Shown: piece after piece, positions 1 to 9,162 of the stretch
How the letters are laid out: each line of letters begins with the position of its first letter
Numbering within the stretch: the first letter of the stretch is position 1
Origin: [Eubacterium] eligens ATCC 27750
GTDB lineage: Bacteria > Bacillota > Clostridia > Lachnospirales > Lachnospiraceae
Assembly (NCBI RefSeq): GCF_000146185.1
Contig: NC_012780.1
Span: forward strand, 372,001-436,000
Length of the DNA stretch: 64,000 nucleotides
Direction: 5' to 3'
The notes under the pieces: model-generated
Databases searched by the model: none
The model's input: the letters and a program-made list of their open reading frames with translations, nothing else
What the model was told of the DNA's origin: nothing
Translations under genes and position numbers: made by a program

Positions 1-141
1 AACCAGTACTACTTCAATTCCTTCCTCTTTAAGAGAACGGCATGCCTGTGTTCCGGCATAGTCAAATTCTGCTGCCTGACCAATAACGATTGGACCAGAA
101 CCTATAACTAATACTTTCTTAATACTCTCAATCTTTGGCAT
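1..141 (-). CDS. carB: Carbamoyl-phosphate synthase large subunit, N-terminal fragment
   Basis: Only the first 47 codons are inside the window; the gene runs off the left edge. The translation starts [20 protein letters not shown] and continues with [20 protein letters not shown], the characteristic start of the CarB ATP-grasp subunit, which makes carbamoyl phosphate from bicarbonate, ATP and ammonia for pyrimidine and arginine synthesis. The ATG lies 4 bp after the carA stop, with a GGAGG ribosome site inside the end of carA, so the two subunits are co-transcribed and probably translationally coupled. Confidence 0.95.
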   Translation of the reverse strand, partial: MPKIESIKKVLVIGSGPIVIGQAAEFDYAGTQACRSLKEEGIEVVLV

Positions 142-145
142 GTTC

Positions 146-1219
146 TTAGTCCTCCTTCTTCATCATATCCATAAATCTGTCAAACAGGTACGCTGTATCC
201 TGTGGACCTGCGCAGGCTTCTGGATGGAACTGTACTGTGAATATATTCTTACCAACATATTCAAGTCCCTCATTAGTCTTATCATTAACATTCTCAAATG
301 CAGGTACTGCAACCTTACTGTCTAATGTGCTTTCATCTACAACATAACCATGATTCTGTGATGATATATAACATTTGCCAGTCTTTAAATCCTTAACAGG
401 GTGGTTAGCACCTCTGTGTCCGTACTTAAGTCTGTGAGTATCAGCTCCTGTAGCAAGTGCCATAAGCTGATGTCCAAGACAGATTGCAAATATTGGTACA
501 TTGCTGTTATACAGCTTCTTAATTTCTTCAATTATCTCTACACATTCCTTAGGATCTCCAGGACCGTTAGATAACATAATTCCATCAGGATTAGATGCAA
601 GAATCTCTTCTGCCTTAGTATATGCAGGATATACTGTAACTTCACAGCCTCTGTTATTAAGTGATCTTGCAATATTCTTCTTTGCTCCAAAGTCCATAAG
701 AGCAACCTTAGGTCCTTTTCCTGTAAGGACATACTTTTCTGAACATGTAACCTTTCTTACAACACCCTTAACACTGTACTCCTTAATCTTAGGAAGTACC
801 TCATCAAGATTGTAATTCTCATTAGTTGTAATCATACCGTTCATAGTACCCTTTTCTCTTAGTATCTTAGTAAGGGCTCTTGTGTCAATCCCACAAATAC
901 CTGGGATATCATTATCAAGAAGGAATTTCTGGATAGGATCTTCATTTCTGAAGTTGCTTGCCATTCTGGAAAGCTCACGTACAATATATCCATCTGGCCA
1001 TGCTTTCTGGGATTCCATATCCTTATAGCACACTCCGTAATTACCGATAAGAGGATATGTCATTGTTACTGCCTGTCCTGCGTATGAAGGATCAGTCAGC
1101 ACCTCCAGATATCCTGTCATAGATGTGTTAAAGACAATCTCACTAATAACTTCGCGGGTCGAACCTATGCTGGTTCCTTCAAAGACCGTTCCATCTTCAA
1201 GTATCAAAAATGCTTTCAT
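146..1219 (-). CDS. carA: Carbamoyl-phosphate synthase small (glutaminase) subunit
   Basis: A 357-residue CarA, normal length for the family. The N-terminal half is the CPSase small-chain domain and the C-terminal half a class I glutamine amidotransferase: the nucleophile elbow FAICLGHQ has its Cys at about residue 247, and VQFHPEA carries the catalytic His and Glu. It hydrolyses glutamine and channels ammonia to CarB, the next gene. I start it at the ATG at 1219 because AAGGTGG lies directly upstream; the in-frame GTG at 1228 falls inside that ribosome site. No PyrR-type attenuator was recognised in the leader. Confidence 0.96.
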   Translation of the reverse strand: MKAFLILEDGTVFEGTSIGSTREVISEIVFNTSMTGYLEVLTDPSYAGQAVTMTYPLIGNYGVCYKDMESQKAWPDGYIVRELSRMASNFRNEDPIQKFLLDNDIPGICGIDTRALTKILREKGTMNGMITTNENYNLDEVLPKIKEYSVKGVVRKVTCSEKYVLTGKGPKVALMDFGAKKNIARSLNNRGCEVTVYPAYTKAEEILASNPDGIMLSNGPGDPKECVEIIEEIKKLYNSNVPIFAICLGHQLMALATGADTHRLKYGHRGANHPVKDLKTGKCYISSQNHGYVVDESTLDSKVAVPAFENVNDKTNEGLEYVGKNIFTVQFHPEACAGPQDTAYLFDRFMDMMKKED

Positions 1220-1337
1220 GAATGCCACCTTAATTCCTTTCGTTTATTTAATTTAATCATATGCCAAGAGACGCTAAAATGACTTTTGCGCAAAAAAAAA
1301 GACACAAAAATGCCTTTTTTCTCTCAAACTTTACAAT

Positions 1338-1366
1338 ATGTTACCATAGTTAAATATAATTTTCAA
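1338..1366 (-). promoter_or_regulatory. Sigma-A promoter for carAB
   Basis: On the minus strand TTGAAA and TAACAT are separated by 17 bp, about 120 bp upstream of carA. The -35 matches consensus at five of six positions and the -10 at four. The leader that follows is rich in A and T runs (1290-1320), but I could not fold it into a convincing attenuator. Confidence 0.55.
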
Positions 1367-1428
1367 GCAAATATTTAACTATGTTTTGCATAAAAATGCA
1401 TACTTAAATGTATATACTGAATATAACA

Positions 1429-1469
1429 GCCCATAACAGTTCCAAACCTTTTTAAGACCTGTTATGGGC
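1429..1469 (-). terminator. Hairpin after the InlB-repeat gene
   Basis: An 11-bp perfect inverted repeat (GCCCATAACAG and its complement) with a 19-nt loop lies 12 bp past the stop of the gene at 1481. The bases after the stem are U-rich but not a clean U run, so termination efficiency is uncertain. Confidence 0.5.
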
Positions 1470-1480
1470 GGCATAATAAA

Positions 1481-2977
1481 TTATCTAATCTGTGTTATTA
1501 CCTGATCATTAACTGTCCATATCTGTATGCATTTATCATCCGGCACATTCCTTCCTCCATCACTCCCACCAATGCCATATTCATCAAACCAGTTCTTGGC
1601 ATTATTATACACAGAATCATTTATAAGTTCTTTATTATATATACTGCTTGAAACTTTCAGACATATTCTCTTTTTCTTCGACCACTGTGCATATATATTA
1701 TATATACCTCCATCGTCATCCACCAGCTTTGAAACAACAGCACCCTTTTCATATCTTGTTCCATCCCCATCCCTGTCAGAATTCCATGAATCAAGATTAT
1801 ATCCCGGTCTTAAAAGTTCATTAGGAAGATGATTATCCTGCTCATAACCTGTTACAATTATTGTATCATTTCCATATCCGCCATTGACATCAATACCAAT
1901 GCTATATGAGTTTTCTTTCCACACAGCATTTAAATTCACTATATCTCCATCTATATAAGATAATGTATTTCTGGCATTTTTATATGGCATTATTAATGTG
2001 TCATCATTCTTTTTCCAGCATGTTCCTGTCCACCCTGAAATTCCATATATATCAGAAACTTCCGGAAGCTCTCCTGTTCTGTCAAACACAAACATCCTTT
2101 TATAGTACCCCGATTCATCCCACTGCCAGCCTGCAGCACTTCTGTTTTCCAGATTCCCGCTGGCATCTTGTGGTTTATTCCCATACAAATGAACCTCATA
2201 AACTATCGGGCGTATATAAATATTAACAATTACATCAGCTGGTACAGTACCACTAAATTCTCCACTACAATCCCCATCAACTTTCCAGCCCGGATTAGTA
2301 TTTACACTGATTGAATATATAGAATCTCCTGTTATTTTTTCTGAATATTCATACACAGAATTCTTCTCTCTCTGACCATTAATGTCTATGTTCATTCTTG
2401 CATGACTGTTATAGCTTTCTTCCTTCTTCCACTCTTCATTATCAGACAAGTAAAATATATTAACCTTAACATCATAGTCACAGCGCTTCCACTTTGCCTT
2501 TATCGTAATGTTTTTATCTGTATAAGCACCGATATCAACCCGTACACCTGCTGCTCCAAAATCATTATATGATTTCCCTGCACCATAAACTTCCCAACCT
2601 TCAAATATATAGCCTTCTCTGTAAACTCCATTAATCCTTACATATGGAGTCACACCCACACAGTCATAACAATTAGAAACAGTTGTTCCATCTTTAGGTA
2701 CAGAAGCATTATAACCTTTTATTGTGTGATATTTTCCATATTTATCAGCCAGATATTCACCTATCCTCAGATCTTTAAACCACTTCCCGGCATTGGGTCC
2801 CCTGTCTTCCTGTGATTCATAATATATATCTGTGCATTTACCACCACCTAAATCAATGGTTATACTATGTTCAACTTTATACTCATCCACTGCTGCAAAT
2901 ATAGCAGCTCCCGTTGCACACACTGCAATAATAAAAAATATGACTCCAATAGTAATTTTTCTTTTCAAATGTTTCAT
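1481..2977 (-). CDS. Membrane-anchored surface protein with InlB-type (Listeria-Bacteroides) repeats
   Basis: The 498-residue product has a basic N-terminus and one hydrophobic segment (about residues 6-32), then an extracellular part. Several segments match the InlB B-repeat/Listeria-Bacteroides pattern of a beta-grasp module ending in a KW or QW motif: YIFEGWEVYG...ITIKAKW, a YEVHLYG block, and RPGYNLDSWN...YNIYAQW. Such modules occur in exported proteins of Firmicutes; the ligand is unknown. The ATG at 2977 is chosen because GAGGAG sits 7 bp upstream; the ORF extends 8 codons further without a ribosome site. There is no LPXTG motif, so anchoring is probably by the uncleaved N-terminal helix. 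Confidence 0.75.
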   Translation of the reverse strand: MKHLKRKITIGVIFFIIAVCATGAAIFAAVDEYKVEHSITIDLGGGKCTDIYYESQEDRGPNAGKWFKDLRIGEYLADKYGKYHTIKGYNASVPKDGTTVSNCYDCVGVTPYVRINGVYREGYIFEGWEVYGAGKSYNDFGAAGVRVDIGAYTDKNITIKAKWKRCDYDVKVNIFYLSDNEEWKKEESYNSHARMNIDINGQREKNSVYEYSEKITGDSIYSISVNTNPGWKVDGDCSGEFSGTVPADVIVNIYIRPIVYEVHLYGNKPQDASGNLENRSAAGWQWDESGYYKRMFVFDRTGELPEVSDIYGISGWTGTCWKKNDDTLIMPYKNARNTLSYIDGDIVNLNAVWKENSYSIGIDVNGGYGNDTIIVTGYEQDNHLPNELLRPGYNLDSWNSDRDGDGTRYEKGAVVSKLVDDDGGIYNIYAQWSKKKRICLKVSSSIYNKELINDSVYNNAKNWFDEYGIGGSDGGRNVPDDKCIQIWTVNDQVITQIR

Positions 2978-3129
2978 AGAATTCTCCTCATACATGCTCA
3001 CAATTCACACATGGCAGCATCCGAAAAATTCATAAAACAAAATACGCGCATAACAGAATACCTTTACAGATATTATATTACCACGCGTATTTATATTATG
3101 TAAATATTAAAATTGTTTTTAATAAATTT

Positions 3130-4557
3130 TTAATCTTTTATCTCCATCTGGCCTATATACTTCCATGTGCTTCCATTATCTGAAGACTGGTATTTTGCTG
3201 CTGTTTTACCATCATTATACATGCCATTCTTTCCCTGTGTAAGATAAATAGTTATTAATCCCGTAGAATCAACAACCGGCACTAATGCTTCTTTGTATAC
3301 GTCATTCCATTTCAGTTGTTCTGTTGATTCTGATGTTCCATATGTCGTTCCGCTGTCAGATTTTGTTTCCTGGTTCTGACTATTTGCTGCCGAACTATCC
3401 AGTTCCTGTGCTTCAAGCATCACCTTTGCAAATGTTTTTCCACCGTCATCAGTCTTATATAAATTGCTGTCCATGCCATCTACATAATCATAACAGAAAA
3501 AGCCGACATCCGCAGAAACATAAACAACTCCCTTTATAATATTAGTAGCAGGGCCGCTTCCCACCATGTCCCAGCTTTCACCTCCATTAGAGGTCTTATA
3601 TATCTTTGATGATTCATTAGTGTCATTACTTTTAGCATATCCACATACAACAACTCCGTTATCAGAATCAAAGAACTTCACATAATAATAATCAGCATTA
3701 TATATATTATCAAGTTCACATGTAGTCCAGTTTTCTCCCTTATCATCAGAATAAATAACTGTAACCGGAACCTTAGTACTGTTAGCGGTCTTCCCTCCAT
3801 AAACAAATGCTGTTTTACCTGTTGTTATCATATAACTATCCTGTTTCAGGCTTGTTGTACTGTTATCTTCATATAAAAGATATGAATACGATACAGGTAC
3901 AGTTATATATTTCTCGCCGCCATCATATGTAACATATAAAGAATTCTCTTTTATAGCATAATTAGCAAGCTCGTCCTTATTGGAATTAGTCGTGACCTCT
4001 GTATCGCCACCAGAATCAATACCAAGATTAGCATAATACTGTTTTAATCCATAATCTTCTGAACTCATCATAGATGTAACATAAAGTGTAGATGTTCCAT
4101 TAAAATTATCGTCCATATAAAATGTCACAACCCATTCACATTTAAGTACCCCATTATCCATTATTCCATCCCATGATGAAAAATAATCAGAATTTGTATC
4201 CTGTGGTACAATCCAAAATGACAGAAGCACTGTATTACTTGCAGAATCAAGCATAGTGACTGAATCCAGACCATATTTTCTTACAGCCATGGAATATGAA
4301 ATATATTTCTGCCTGAACTGGCTTATATATCCATCAAACCATTCCTTCGAAAGTTCTTTGATATTTCTTTCTGAATAGCCCTCATCATCAGCGCCAACAT
4401 CTACACTGAATGTATATCTTGACTTTATATCCAGCTTTCCCATGTGATATCTTGAAATATAGCTGTATATAAAAATACCAATAACAATCAGGCAGAATAC
4501 TACCAGAACACCATATGTAAGCATTCTTGTCTGAAATCTCTTACTTTTCTGGTTCAT
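3130..4557 (-). CDS. Membrane-anchored BNR/sialidase-like beta-propeller protein
   Basis: 475 residues: a short cytoplasmic tail, one transmembrane helix (about 13-34) and a long extracellular domain. BNR/Asp-box motifs of the S/T-x-D-x-G-x-x-W type recur: YSDDKGENW, KTSNGGESW, TDDGGKTF and QSSDNGSTW. This repeat marks beta-propellers of sialidases and of non-enzymatic binding proteins. I see no Arg triad or FRIP motif, so enzymatic sialidase activity is not supported. A ribosome site AGGAGG precedes the ATG. The gene follows the ABC permease by 15 bp, so it is probably translated from the ABC transporter mRNA. Confidence 0.7.
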   Translation of the reverse strand: MNQKSKRFQTRMLTYGVLVVFCLIVIGIFIYSYISRYHMGKLDIKSRYTFSVDVGADDEGYSERNIKELSKEWFDGYISQFRQKYISYSMAVRKYGLDSVTMLDSASNTVLLSFWIVPQDTNSDYFSSWDGIMDNGVLKCEWVVTFYMDDNFNGTSTLYVTSMMSSEDYGLKQYYANLGIDSGGDTEVTTNSNKDELANYAIKENSLYVTYDGGEKYITVPVSYSYLLYEDNSTTSLKQDSYMITTGKTAFVYGGKTANSTKVPVTVIYSDDKGENWTTCELDNIYNADYYYVKFFDSDNGVVVCGYAKSNDTNESSKIYKTSNGGESWDMVGSGPATNIIKGVVYVSADVGFFCYDYVDGMDSNLYKTDDGGKTFAKVMLEAQELDSSAANSQNQETKSDSGTTYGTSESTEQLKWNDVYKEALVPVVDSTGLITIYLTQGKNGMYNDGKTAAKYQSSDNGSTWKYIGQMEIKD

Positions 4558-4572
4558 AGCTGCCTCCTGTCA

Positions 4573-5388
4573 TTAAAATTCTCTTTTATTATGCATTGCT
4601 TCTCTTATAATCACCCTGTAATATTTATACCACCACAAGAAGTACATGGCACCAGCTCCAAGCACCAGCATAATTACAATCACAAACGGATGAATGGCAT
4701 ATATCCATGTTGCTGATACACTTCTGTTAAGCACCGGCAGACCATACGCAAGAAGAACACATATTGCCATAATTGTACCATTAAGCACACTTCTGTTCTC
4801 ATATATTCCTCTAAAATGATCAAATGCTATAATTGCAAACATCTCTCCTATCGGTCTTGAACATACTGTAAGAATACACAGCATAAGACTGTTAAGCACC
4901 GGCACCTGGAAAATCATAAGAATTATAAAATAGAACACAAATTCTGTCACTATTTTGTATATGAACTTTCCAAGAAAATTCATGTATGGGCTTACGAGCA
5001 TTACCCTTATCATAAGATAATCCCTGTCTCCCATTGCAAAAATCGTGGTATTTGAAAAGCTTCCACATATAGTTGATAGCATTACAAAAAGATAAATTAT
5101 AGTTGTATCCTGATGAAGCTTAATCAACGGGAAGAAATGTGCCATAATCATATATGGAATAAACATAAACAGCCATACATACAATAATTTTCTTATAAAC
5201 TCCCATAACAGCATAATTAGCTGCGATATAATTCCTACTGCCATCCTGCCCTTTGACTTTTCACCAAAGGCATCCTCCTTTATATGCTTTTTCACTAAAG
5301 GAAGACTCTTTATCAGACGTATACCTCCCTCTGTACCCTCATAGTATCGTAATATTTTCTCAGCAAACAGCTTTCTAAATAATCTCAT
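4573..5388 (-). CDS. Integral membrane protein, probable ABC permease subunit
   Basis: About 271 residues with six or so hydrophobic helices from residue 60 onward and a basic C-terminal tail. The sequence does not match a transporter family I can name, but it directly overlaps the ATP-binding gene at 5375 by 14 bp, the usual arrangement of an ABC ATPase and its permease. The ATG at 5388 has GGGGAGG 6 bp upstream; the longer frame would need a TTG without a ribosome site. The substrate is unknown. Confidence 0.6.
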   Translation of the reverse strand: MRLFRKLFAEKILRYYEGTEGGIRLIKSLPLVKKHIKEDAFGEKSKGRMAVGIISQLIMLLWEFIRKLLYVWLFMFIPYMIMAHFFPLIKLHQDTTIIYLFVMLSTICGSFSNTTIFAMGDRDYLMIRVMLVSPYMNFLGKFIYKIVTEFVFYFIILMIFQVPVLNSLMLCILTVCSRPIGEMFAIIAFDHFRGIYENRSVLNGTIMAICVLLAYGLPVLNRSVSATWIYAIHPFVIVIMLVLGAGAMYFLWWYKYYRVIIREAMHNKREF

Positions 5389-6049
5389 TGTCTGCCTCCC
5401 CAAGTATATCTAATACAGCCTTCTTAATTTCAGGAATCTGCATCGTCTCATATGAAATCAGATTAAGTTCTCCATTATTAAGCACAAGCACATCCCGTGA
5501 AATCCTGTGTGCAATATCAAGAAGTCCTGTTGACATTAATATAATATGTTCATCCTTCACCTCATTAAGCACGTCGAGCATATCATCAATATATTCTTCA
5601 GTACAATAATCAAGAGCCTCATCAAACATCATCACATATGGCTTCTGTATAAGAAATGCCGCAAGCTGCAGTCTTTTCTTCTCTTCAAAGCTATAATCTC
5701 CAATATGCTTATCCCTTATTTCTTGTGAAAGCTTAACCTTTTCAAAATAGTACTCCGGTTCTTCGCTATTCTTATTCATATCGCATAGCATGCTTATAAA
5801 CTGATATCCTGTTATAAGCATAGGCAGAACGCTCTGTTTTGCGGCAAAAAACAATGTACTTTTCTCCTGAGTCTTAACCTCGCCTGAGTCCAGAGAAATA
5901 TCCCCTGCTATACACTCAAAAAGAGTAGTTCTTCCGGCACCCGGACCTCCAAGAATAGGATATATCCCACCTTTATTAAATATATATTCAACATCAGTAA
6001 GAATCTCTGTCTTACCAAAACTTTTCTTCAAATGATTCAAATGTAACAT
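5375..6049 (-). CDS. ABC transporter ATP-binding protein with degenerate motifs
   Basis: 224 residues with the overall order of an ABC ATPase, but key motifs depart from consensus. The Walker A is GGPGAGRTT, with Arg (codon AGA) in place of the invariant Lys. The signature region reads YSFEEKKR instead of LSGGQ-x-x-R. The switch region reads LMSTGLLD, without the expected His. Walker B VMMFDEA is intact with its catalytic Glu. It may hydrolyse ATP poorly or act as a regulatory subunit. It heads the cluster that continues with the permease at 4573 and the BNR protein. Confidence 0.75.
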   Translation of the reverse strand: MLHLNHLKKSFGKTEILTDVEYIFNKGGIYPILGGPGAGRTTLFECIAGDISLDSGEVKTQEKSTLFFAAKQSVLPMLITGYQFISMLCDMNKNSEEPEYYFEKVKLSQEIRDKHIGDYSFEEKKRLQLAAFLIQKPYVMMFDEALDYCTEEYIDDMLDVLNEVKDEHIILMSTGLLDIAHRISRDVLVLNNGELNLISYETMQIPEIKKAVLDILGEADNEII

Positions 6050-6130
6050 TTATAAATCTCCTGCATCCAATGTGTCATATCATTATATTACATATTTATT
6101 TGGTTTGTAAACCTTCAAAACCTTATTATA

Positions 6131-6159
6131 TTGCATTTATTCAGCAACAATGATATAAT
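6131..6159 (+). promoter_or_regulatory. Promoter for the PAP2-family gene
   Basis: TTGCAT and a perfect TATAAT are separated by 17 bp; the -10 ends about 49 bp upstream of the start codon at 6208. Confidence 0.5.
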
Positions 6160-6207
6160 CTTGAAATATTTTGCTAATAATATAAAAAAATGTAGAGGTG
6201 TACAGTA

Positions 6208-6855
6208 TTGAAAGATTTTTTTAAAAGAAAAGGCTGGAGAATATGCTTTGCAGCATATATATTTATATACCTTCCATGGTTTTCAACTCTTGAAAAAGTA
6301 ATTAACAGTGATTATCCCGGGCTTCATATCATCAATATTCCTTTTGATAATATGATACCTTTCTGTGAATACTTTATAATTCCATATGTATTATGGTTTT
6401 TATATGTGGTTGCAGCTTGCATATATATGTATTTTAAGGCAGATAATAAAGAATTCATACAGTTTGCGTTATCACTCATAATCGGTATGTCACTCTCTCT
6501 TACTATATGCATGATATATCCTAATGGTCTTACATTAAGACCTGATTATATCCCTGATAACTTCTGTGGAAAGATAATCAATGCACTATATACAATAGAT
6601 ACTTCAACAAATGTATTTCCAAGTATACATGTATACAACTCACTGGCAGTTAATTTTGCATTACTGCGTTGCAAAGCTTTAAAGGGACATATAATAACAA
6701 AGACATTATCTTCCATTCTTTGCATCCTTATATGCCTTGCAACCGTATTTTTAAAGCAGCATTCTGTAGTCGATGTAATCGGAGCAATAATTCTTTATAT
6801 CGTTCTTTACATTTTCATATATGTTATTGACTACAGCCGGTTAAAGAAAGCTTAG
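6208..6855 (+). CDS. PAP2-superfamily integral membrane phosphatase or transferase
   Basis: 215 residues with about six membrane helices. Two of the PAP2 core motifs are visible near the C-terminal half: FPSIHVYNSLA (pattern PSxH) and KQHSVVDVIGAI (pattern SRxxxxxHxxxDVxxG, with the His and Asp kept). The order resembles inositolphosphotransferase-like or phosphatidate phosphatase proteins that act on lipid phosphates in the membrane. Translation starts at TTG with AGAGGTG 7 bp upstream. The stop codon overlaps the stop of the convergent permease gene by 4 bp. Confidence 0.7.
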   Translation: MKDFFKRKGWRICFAAYIFIYLPWFSTLEKVINSDYPGLHIINIPFDNMIPFCEYFIIPYVLWFLYVVAACIYMYFKADNKEFIQFALSLIIGMSLSLTICMIYPNGLTLRPDYIPDNFCGKIINALYTIDTSTNVFPSIHVYNSLAVNFALLRCKALKGHIITKTLSSILCILICLATVFLKQHSVVDVIGAIILYIVLYIFIYVIDYSRLKKA

Positions 6856-8393
6856 TGGATTCTCTTTAAACATTTTGAAAGAAGTTCTATAAGAAGAACT
6901 ACAACAAATAATACAATAAGAATTGAGCCAACGGCGTCCCATCTGTAATTGTTCATGTAGACAATCAGTGGGGCGCCGATTCCGCCTGCTCCAACAAGTC
7001 CTAATGTACTTGCCGATCGCACATTCACATCCAACCTGTACATCACAGCATCCTTAAACTGAATCTTAAGCTCAGGTACTGCCACATACCGTAGTCTTGC
7101 TATGAATCCTGTTCCTGCACATTTGCACGCATTCCACGCCGCCATGTTCCAGTTGTCAACCGCAACTGTAAATCTCTTTGTCAGAAGTCCAATACTGCAC
7201 ATCATCATTGTAAGCACCCCGGCAAAGCTGCCAGGTCCCGTAACCCTTATGAATATAAGTCCATACACATACACAGGTACAGTTCTTATTGCCATAACAA
7301 CAAGCCTGCCAATAAAAGCCACCGGTGCCGGAACGAATTTTCTAGAATTAATAAGAGTAAGTATTGCTGCAAACACTGCTCCGGCACATGTTCCCGCAAC
7401 TGCGATTGCAATAGTTTCAAGCATAAGATACATAACGCCACTCTTTCCGGTCATAAACATGTATTCCCAGTCCGGATGTGTAATTCCGTGCATAATCGCA
7501 CCAACAACCTTAATACCAAGCTTTGATGTTGATACATCTTTAACTGCACTGAGACTGTATACAAAAAATACCATGATACATACACTTATAATCACATTTG
7601 CAGTTGTATTTCTCTTAATACGTCCATCAAGATATGCTTTCAGGAATGTGCTAATTCCCTCAATCACAAGCACTGCGACAAAAAGCATAACAAGAATCAT
7701 TCCAACCCTGCTGTATTCACGCCAGCTTATCTTTTCATTAAGCAGTAGTCCTATTCCACCTGCACCTACATAGCCAAGTATTGCCGCATGTCTTATATTA
7801 GCTTCCAGTACATAAAGCGAATTGCTAAGATATCCCGGCAGCAGTTCAATAATAACTGTCCGTGAAAATGCTTTAAATTTTCCTGCTCCTATAGCTGTAA
7901 CTGCTTCATATGGCTTCAGTGTCAGGCTTTCAATATCCTCACCACCAATTCTTGCCATTACAGCCCATGTCGATACAGCTATTGCAATCGTACCCGCTGC
8001 CGCACCAAGTCCCCATATAAATGTTGCTACAAGTGCGAGTATAAGCACAGGAATTGTTCTTACGCACTGTACAATAACTCTCACTACAATCCTTACATAA
8101 GGCTTCTTAATAAGATTACCTGCATATAAAAATGCTGTAAAAAGTCCAAACACAGCACCAATAAATGTACCCGCAATCGACATCTGCACAGTCTTAATAA
8201 GTGGTTCTATAATCTTACCACAATATCCTGTATCTGGTGGGAACATTCTTTTTATAAATAATAAAGCCTGACTGCCTCTCTTTATAATTACATTCATATC
8301 AAAGCCTGTTACAGCAAAACAGAATATTATTATAAAAAGCATTACCAGTGCCGTAATTCTTCTGATAACCTTCATTCTATTCATGCTTTTCAT
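6852..8393 (-). CDS. PhnE-type ABC permease, two permease domains fused
   Basis: About 513 residues built from two tandem BPD_transp_1 domains, each with an EAA-type loop: the first contains IRHAAILGYVGAGGIGLLL and the second RSASTLGLVGAGGIGAPL. The fused architecture is known in the PhnE family (phosphonate/phosphite-type importers). I start at the ATG at 8393, 5 bp after GGTGG; it overlaps the ATPase gene by 17 bp. It is the last gene of bioB-phnD-phnC-phnE-like, so its substrate may concern biotin rather than phosphonate (see findings). Confidence 0.85.
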   Translation of the reverse strand: MKSMNRMKVIRRITALVMLFIIIFCFAVTGFDMNVIIKRGSQALLFIKRMFPPDTGYCGKIIEPLIKTVQMSIAGTFIGAVFGLFTAFLYAGNLIKKPYVRIVVRVIVQCVRTIPVLILALVATFIWGLGAAAGTIAIAVSTWAVMARIGGEDIESLTLKPYEAVTAIGAGKFKAFSRTVIIELLPGYLSNSLYVLEANIRHAAILGYVGAGGIGLLLNEKISWREYSRVGMILVMLFVAVLVIEGISTFLKAYLDGRIKRNTTANVIISVCIMVFFVYSLSAVKDVSTSKLGIKVVGAIMHGITHPDWEYMFMTGKSGVMYLMLETIAIAVAGTCAGAVFAAILTLINSRKFVPAPVAFIGRLVVMAIRTVPVYVYGLIFIRVTGPGSFAGVLTMMMCSIGLLTKRFTVAVDNWNMAAWNACKCAGTGFIARLRYVAVPELKIQFKDAVMYRLDVNVRSASTLGLVGAGGIGAPLIVYMNNYRWDAVGSILIVLFVVVLLIELLSKCLKRIH

Positions 8394-9129
8394 ACACACC
8401 ACCATATATGAATTCAATATTCTCATCTGTTACCTCTGACGACTTTTTATCAAGTACAAGACTGCCATCAGCAATTCCTATAATTCTGTCTGATTTCTTC
8501 AACGCAAGCTCTACCGAATGACTGTTCATAATAACTGTTATATTGTACTGCCTGTTAAGCTGTACAAGAATATCAGTAATCTGTTCTGCACTATATGGGT
8601 CTAGCGAAGCAACCGGTTCATCCGCAAGAATGATATCAGGCTTCTGCATTAGTGCCCTTGCAATTGCAACTCTCTGTTTCTGTCCTCCTGAAAGTTTTCC
8701 CGCATATGAATACATTTTTTCAGATAATCCCACTACTTCAAGCTGCTTCCTTGCATATTCCTTCTGTTCCTTAGTAAATATGCCAAAAAGTGCCTGAAAA
8801 GCATTTCTATCTGCCAATGCCCCATTAAGCACATTGTCTAAGCAGGTAATTGTATCAACAAGGCAGAAATCCTGATATATAGTGCCTATTGTTTTCTGAA
8901 TATCTCTTTTCTTTCTTCCCTTAAGCTTTGTAAAATCCTGGTTATCAATAATAATACTGCCTGCAGACGGTTTAATCATTCCATTAAGCAAGCGAAAAAG
9001 AGTGGTCTTTCCAGCACCACTCTTTCCAATTACTGATATGAATTCTCCCTGTTCTACTGAAAAACTAATGTTATCAAGGGCTTTGTCTCCACCTTTATAT
9101 AATTTACTCACACTGTCTATCTGTAACAT
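8377..9129 (-). CDS. PhnC-type ABC transporter ATP-binding protein
   Basis: 250 residues with complete motifs: Walker A GKSGAGKTT (residues 35-43), Q-loop TIYQDF, signature LSGGQKQR, Walker B IILADEP and switch His in MNSHSV. The sequence is closest to PhnC-like ATPases of phosphonate importers. It lies between the lipoprotein at 9163 and the fused permease at 6852, with a 33-bp gap to the former and an overlap with the latter, so the three proteins should form one importer. Confidence 0.88.
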   Translation of the reverse strand: MLQIDSVSKLYKGGDKALDNISFSVEQGEFISVIGKSGAGKTTLFRLLNGMIKPSAGSIIIDNQDFTKLKGRKKRDIQKTIGTIYQDFCLVDTITCLDNVLNGALADRNAFQALFGIFTKEQKEYARKQLEVVGLSEKMYSYAGKLSGGQKQRVAIARALMQKPDIILADEPVASLDPYSAEQITDILVQLNRQYNITVIMNSHSVELALKKSDRIIGIADGSLVLDKKSSEVTDENIEFIYGGVYEKHE

Positions 9130-9162
9130 ATATATTGTCCTCCCAGACAGCTTAAAGGTGAA

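Noticed and set aside
1290..1325. A/T-run palindrome in the carA leader as a PyrR attenuator
   Set aside because: No PyrR-binding loop or anti-antiterminator could be built, and the stems consist only of A-T pairs.
3040..3092. 9-bp inverted repeat AAATACGCG between the BNR and InlB-repeat genes
   Set aside because: The loop is 35 nt and it overlaps weak promoter-like sequence; neither a terminator nor an operator can be supported.
3130..4557. BNR protein as an active sialidase
   Set aside because: Asp-boxes are present but no FRIP motif, Arg triad or catalytic Tyr/Glu arrangement could be identified.
7102..7773. Long plus-strand frame inside the permease region
   Set aside because: It is antisense to the fused PhnE-type permease, has no ribosome site and only mirrors its codon pattern.
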